Shown here: positions 6,415 to 7,875 of the stretch, piece after piece
How positions within the stretch are numbered: position 1 is the stretch's first letter
How the letters are laid out: the number at the start of each line of letters is the position of its first letter
Source of the DNA: Desulfobacterales bacterium
GTDB taxonomy: Bacteria > Desulfobacterota > DSM-4660 > Desulfatiglandales > B25-G16
Reading direction: 5' to 3'
DNA: 7,875 nt
Assembly: GCA_013375385.1 (NCBI GenBank)
Contig: JABXJY010000124.1
Span: 1-7,875, forward strand
Program-made: the position numbers and the translations under genes
Notes under the pieces: generated by a model
Told to the model about the DNA's origin: nothing
What the model saw: only the letters and a program-made list of their open reading frames with translations
The model's database searches: none

Positions 6415-6450
6415 TTTCTTGGGTTTTTTGGGTTTCTCGGGCTTGTTGGG
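6415..6450 (+). repeat. Four 9-nt tandem repeats (TTTCTTGGG type) forming a G-quadruplex candidate
   Basis: Four successive 9-mers, TTTCTTGGG, TTTTTTGGG, TTTCTCGGG and CTTGTTGGG, begin six bases after the ferredoxin stop. The GGG runs at 6421, 6430, 6439 and 6448 are separated by exactly six bases each, which fits a two- or three-tetrad intramolecular G-quadruplex on the plus strand and in the operon's 3' RNA. No ordinary T-tailed terminator was found in this 117-bp convergent gap. Confidence 0.7.
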
Positions 6451-6526
6451 TTGTAACTCAAGGAACTCAACAGACAGCTTTGATCTACTGATGGCTGCTT
6501 GCTGAAAGCTGAGCGCCTGGACAGAA

Positions 6527-7507
6527 TCACCCACCAATAGAACACATTTTTCGGTAAACCTTCTGGTGATTATCGAGGCTCAGGGGATGGCATTTTGGCT
6601 TGGACTTTACCGCCTCTAAAAAAACCTCAATCAATTCCTCATCAAGGCAGCCTCTTCTCAATGAGTCTTTGATATCTACCTCTCTGCCTGAAAGGAGACA
6701 TGGCAAAAGCATCCCATTGGCAGTCAGTCTGAGTCTGTTACAATCCTGACAAAAGGAATGACTGATTGGACTTATGAAACCTATCTCCCCGTTACCCCCA
6801 TCAAATCTGTATCTCGTTGCCGGGCCATCATGTCGCCCCGGGGAAACAGGTATCAATGGCCCAAACTCATTGACGAGGATCTCTTCTATCTCTGCGTTCG
6901 GAATGAATGCCAGGCTATTTGCCTGTAAGCCAACGGGCATACATTCTATGAACCTGAGATGATAGGGTTGTTCAATGGCAAGGCGACCAAAATCCAGGAT
7001 TTCATTATCGTTTATGCCCTTCATCACAACGACATTCAACTTTATGGGATGGAAGCCCATATCCCTGGCCTTCTCTATCCCTTCCCAGACCTTGGTAAAA
7101 TAGTCAAAGCGAGTAATCCTCTTGAATTTTGCCCTGTCAAGGCTGTCAATGCTCACATTAATCCTCTTTATGCCGACCGCCTTCAACACATCCAGATGAT
7201 CCTCAAGATAGACTCCATTGGTGGTCAAAGACACATCATCAAGACCATTGAGGGCCATAAGCATTGGGATAAACTCCTGTATCCCTTTTCTGACAAGGAG
7301 TTCTCCTCCTGTCAGCCTAATCTTGTTGATACCCAATTTTATTGCAATCCTCACGATCCTGAGGAATTCCTCGTAGCGCAAGATCTCTTTATGCCTCAGT
7401 TTCCTTTCACCAAAAGGTGGCATACAGTAAACACAGCGCAGATTGCACCTGTCAGTAACGGATATCCTCAGGTAGTTTATCCTTCTGTCAAATCTATCAA
7501 CTAACAC
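6527..7507 (-). CDS. moaA: GTP 3',8-cyclase MoaA, radical SAM enzyme of molybdopterin synthesis
   Basis: MoaA converts GTP to 3',8-cyclo-7,8-dihydro-GTP, the first step to the pterin of Mo and W cofactors. From the GTG at 7507 the product is 326 residues, beginning LVDRFDRRINYLRISVTDRC. The radical-SAM cluster ligands are C21, C25 and C28 (CNLRCVYC); the second cluster ligands are C253, C256 and C270 (CQDC...C). The SAM-binding GGE motif (67-69) is present but followed by Leu where Pro is usual. The C-terminus ends SIGG, the conserved double glycine of the family. I chose this start because GAGG sits five bases upstream and family members begin here; a GTG 21 bases earlier would lie in the tandem repeats with a poor ribosome site. 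The gene converges on the AOR unit and follows a probable mobB, so it may supply the AOR cofactor. Confidence 0.95.
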   Translation of the reverse strand: MLVDRFDRRINYLRISVTDRCNLRCVYCMPPFGERKLRHKEILRYEEFLRIVRIAIKLGINKIRLTGGELLVRKGIQEFIPMLMALNGLDDVSLTTNGVYLEDHLDVLKAVGIKRINVSIDSLDRAKFKRITRFDYFTKVWEGIEKARDMGFHPIKLNVVVMKGINDNEILDFGRLAIEQPYHLRFIECMPVGLQANSLAFIPNAEIEEILVNEFGPLIPVSPGRHDGPATRYRFDGGNGEIGFISPISHSFCQDCNRLRLTANGMLLPCLLSGREVDIKDSLRRGCLDEELIEVFLEAVKSKPKCHPLSLDNHQKVYRKMCSIGG

Positions 7508-7521
7508 TCGTTCCTCAGTTC

Positions 7522-7567
7522 TAGGCACTTTAGCTCACTCTAGTCACTTTAGGCACTTTAGTCACTT
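7522..7567. repeat. Five-unit short tandem repeat (TAGGCACTT/TAGTCACTT) before moaA
   Basis: Units of 9-10 nt follow without gaps on the plus strand: TAGGCACTT, TAGCTCACTC, TAGTCACTT, TAGGCACTT, TAGTCACTT. They end 14 bases before the moaA start codon on its upstream side. A sixth isolated copy, TTTAGGCACTTA, lies at 7649-7660, just past the stop of the mobB-like gene. Every unit keeps TAG-N(1-3)-CACT. I saw no open frame through them. Together with the next repeat they fill the 155-bp spacer. Confidence 0.8.
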
Positions 7568-7571
7568 GTAA

Positions 7572-7603
7572 CCCTGGCCCAGTCCCCTGGCCCAGACCTG
7601 GCC
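7572..7603. repeat. 13-nt tandem repeat CCCTGGCCCAG(T/A)C, two and a half units
   Basis: CCCTGGCCCAGTC (7572-7584) and CCCTGGCCCAGAC (7585-7597) are adjacent and differ at one base; CTGGCC (7598-7603) is a partial third unit. The array abuts the TAGGCACTT repeats. The A/T-rich stretch after it (7604-7620) has an imperfect CCTAT/ATAGG inverted repeat that could be a weak hairpin, without a terminator tail. Confidence 0.65.
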
Positions 7604-7662
7604 TATAATTTTAATAGGTTGATAAGAGCACATAGCGCCAGGGCGGGCTTTAGGCACTTAAA

Positions 7663-7875
7663 TCAGGGTATCTCTATCTCAACTGTTCCCTTCTTAAAAC
7701 CCTTTAAGGAAGAGAGCATCGCCAGAATAGTACTCTTAAACAAGCCAGAGGTAAATGGGTTTAATGGGAACATGGTCCCGTCAACCTTAATGGAAATTGG
7801 AGGATTCAAGGACACGCATTTATCGATGGTCTCTTTTCCCCCTACAATTTCCCTGGCAAGTTCATAACAGCTCTC
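7663..7875 (-). CDS. mobB: Probable molybdopterin-guanine dinucleotide biosynthesis protein MobB, C-terminal part
   Basis: A minus-strand frame enters from the right edge and ends at TGA (7665-7663), giving the last 70 residues of a protein. The segment runs ELAREIVGGKETIDKC, then SIKVDG, then PLNPF and STILAMLSSLKG, ending VEIEIP. The I-x-V-x-G ... PLNPF ... I-x-x-MxSSLKG pattern is, from memory, the C-terminal extension found on MobB proteins of deltaproteobacteria and other anaerobes. MobB is a GTP-binding helper of MobA in attaching the nucleotide to molybdopterin. The P-loop domain would lie outside the window, so the call rests on this tail and on moaA downstream in the same direction. 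The reading frame on the opposite strand has no recognisable features. Confidence 0.55.
   Translation of the reverse strand, partial: ESCYELAREIVGGKETIDKCVSLNPPISIKVDGTMFPLNPFTSGLFKSTILAMLSSLKGFKKGTVEIEIP

Noticed and set aside
6475..6511. Inverted repeat CAGCTTT/AAAGCTG as a bidirectional terminator
   Set aside because: The loop is 23 bases long and no T-run follows on either strand.
6959..7504. 181-codon open frame on the plus strand
   Set aside because: It lies wholly antisense to moaA, whose motifs are unmistakable, and its product has no family resemblance.
7522..7603. CRISPR array
   Set aside because: Units of 9-13 nt without spacers are far too short and contiguous, and no cas gene is present.
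7604..7609. Perfect TATAAT on the plus strand
   Set aside because: There is no -35 box at the right distance in the GC-rich repeats and no plus-strand gene downstream.
7619..7867. 82-codon open frame on the plus strand at the right edge
   Set aside because: Antisense to the mobB-like tail, without a ribosome site; the minus frame has recognisable conserved segments.

Overview
The window looks like chromosomal DNA of a strictly anaerobic bacterium, most likely a Desulfobacterota-type (deltaproteobacterial, syntrophic or sulfate-reducing) lineage. This is an inference from gene content: a selenocysteine-specific elongation factor, an aldehyde:ferredoxin oxidoreductase (AOR) family tungsto/molybdoenzyme, a four-cluster ferredoxin, a membrane protein carrying two [4Fe-4S] clusters, and pterin-cofactor genes. 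No transposase, phage gene or CRISPR array was seen.

Layout, left to right. (1) Bases 1-300, minus strand: the first 25 codons of a GIY-YIG domain protein run off the left edge. They are followed by a REP-like element, a small hairpin, a strong terminator and a complete tRNA-Asn(GTT) with encoded CCA. (2) Bases 301-2354: two divergent promoters lie between the tRNA and selB, and selB starts at GTG. (3) Bases 2417-3430: a five-helix membrane protein with a ferredoxin domain and a C-terminal four-cysteine knuckle. (4) Bases 3493-6409: a clear sigma70-type promoter, a structured leader of about 127 nt that resembles the Moco/Tuco riboswitch class and can hide the Shine-Dalgarno sequence, then a three-gene unit: a 94-residue zinc-ribbon protein, an AOR-family enzyme and a 16-cysteine ferredoxin. 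(5) Bases 6410-6526: a convergent intergenic region with a four-unit 9-nt repeat that is also a G-quadruplex candidate. (6) Bases 6527-7875, minus strand: moaA, a repeat-filled spacer, and the C-terminal 70 codons of a probable mobB.

How the genes fit together. MoaA makes the first pterin intermediate of the molybdenum/tungsten cofactor, and MobB acts late in cofactor maturation. AOR-family enzymes use the bis-pterin tungsten (or molybdenum) form. The leader upstream of the AOR unit would be a natural point for cofactor sensing. The AOR and ferredoxin pair resembles the large and electron-transfer subunits of known AOR complexes. The FAD subunit found in some of these is absent here, so the final electron acceptor is open. 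The ferredoxin-like membrane protein just upstream is a possible but unproven partner. SelB shows that the genome decodes UGA as selenocysteine, although no selenoprotein was identified in this window.
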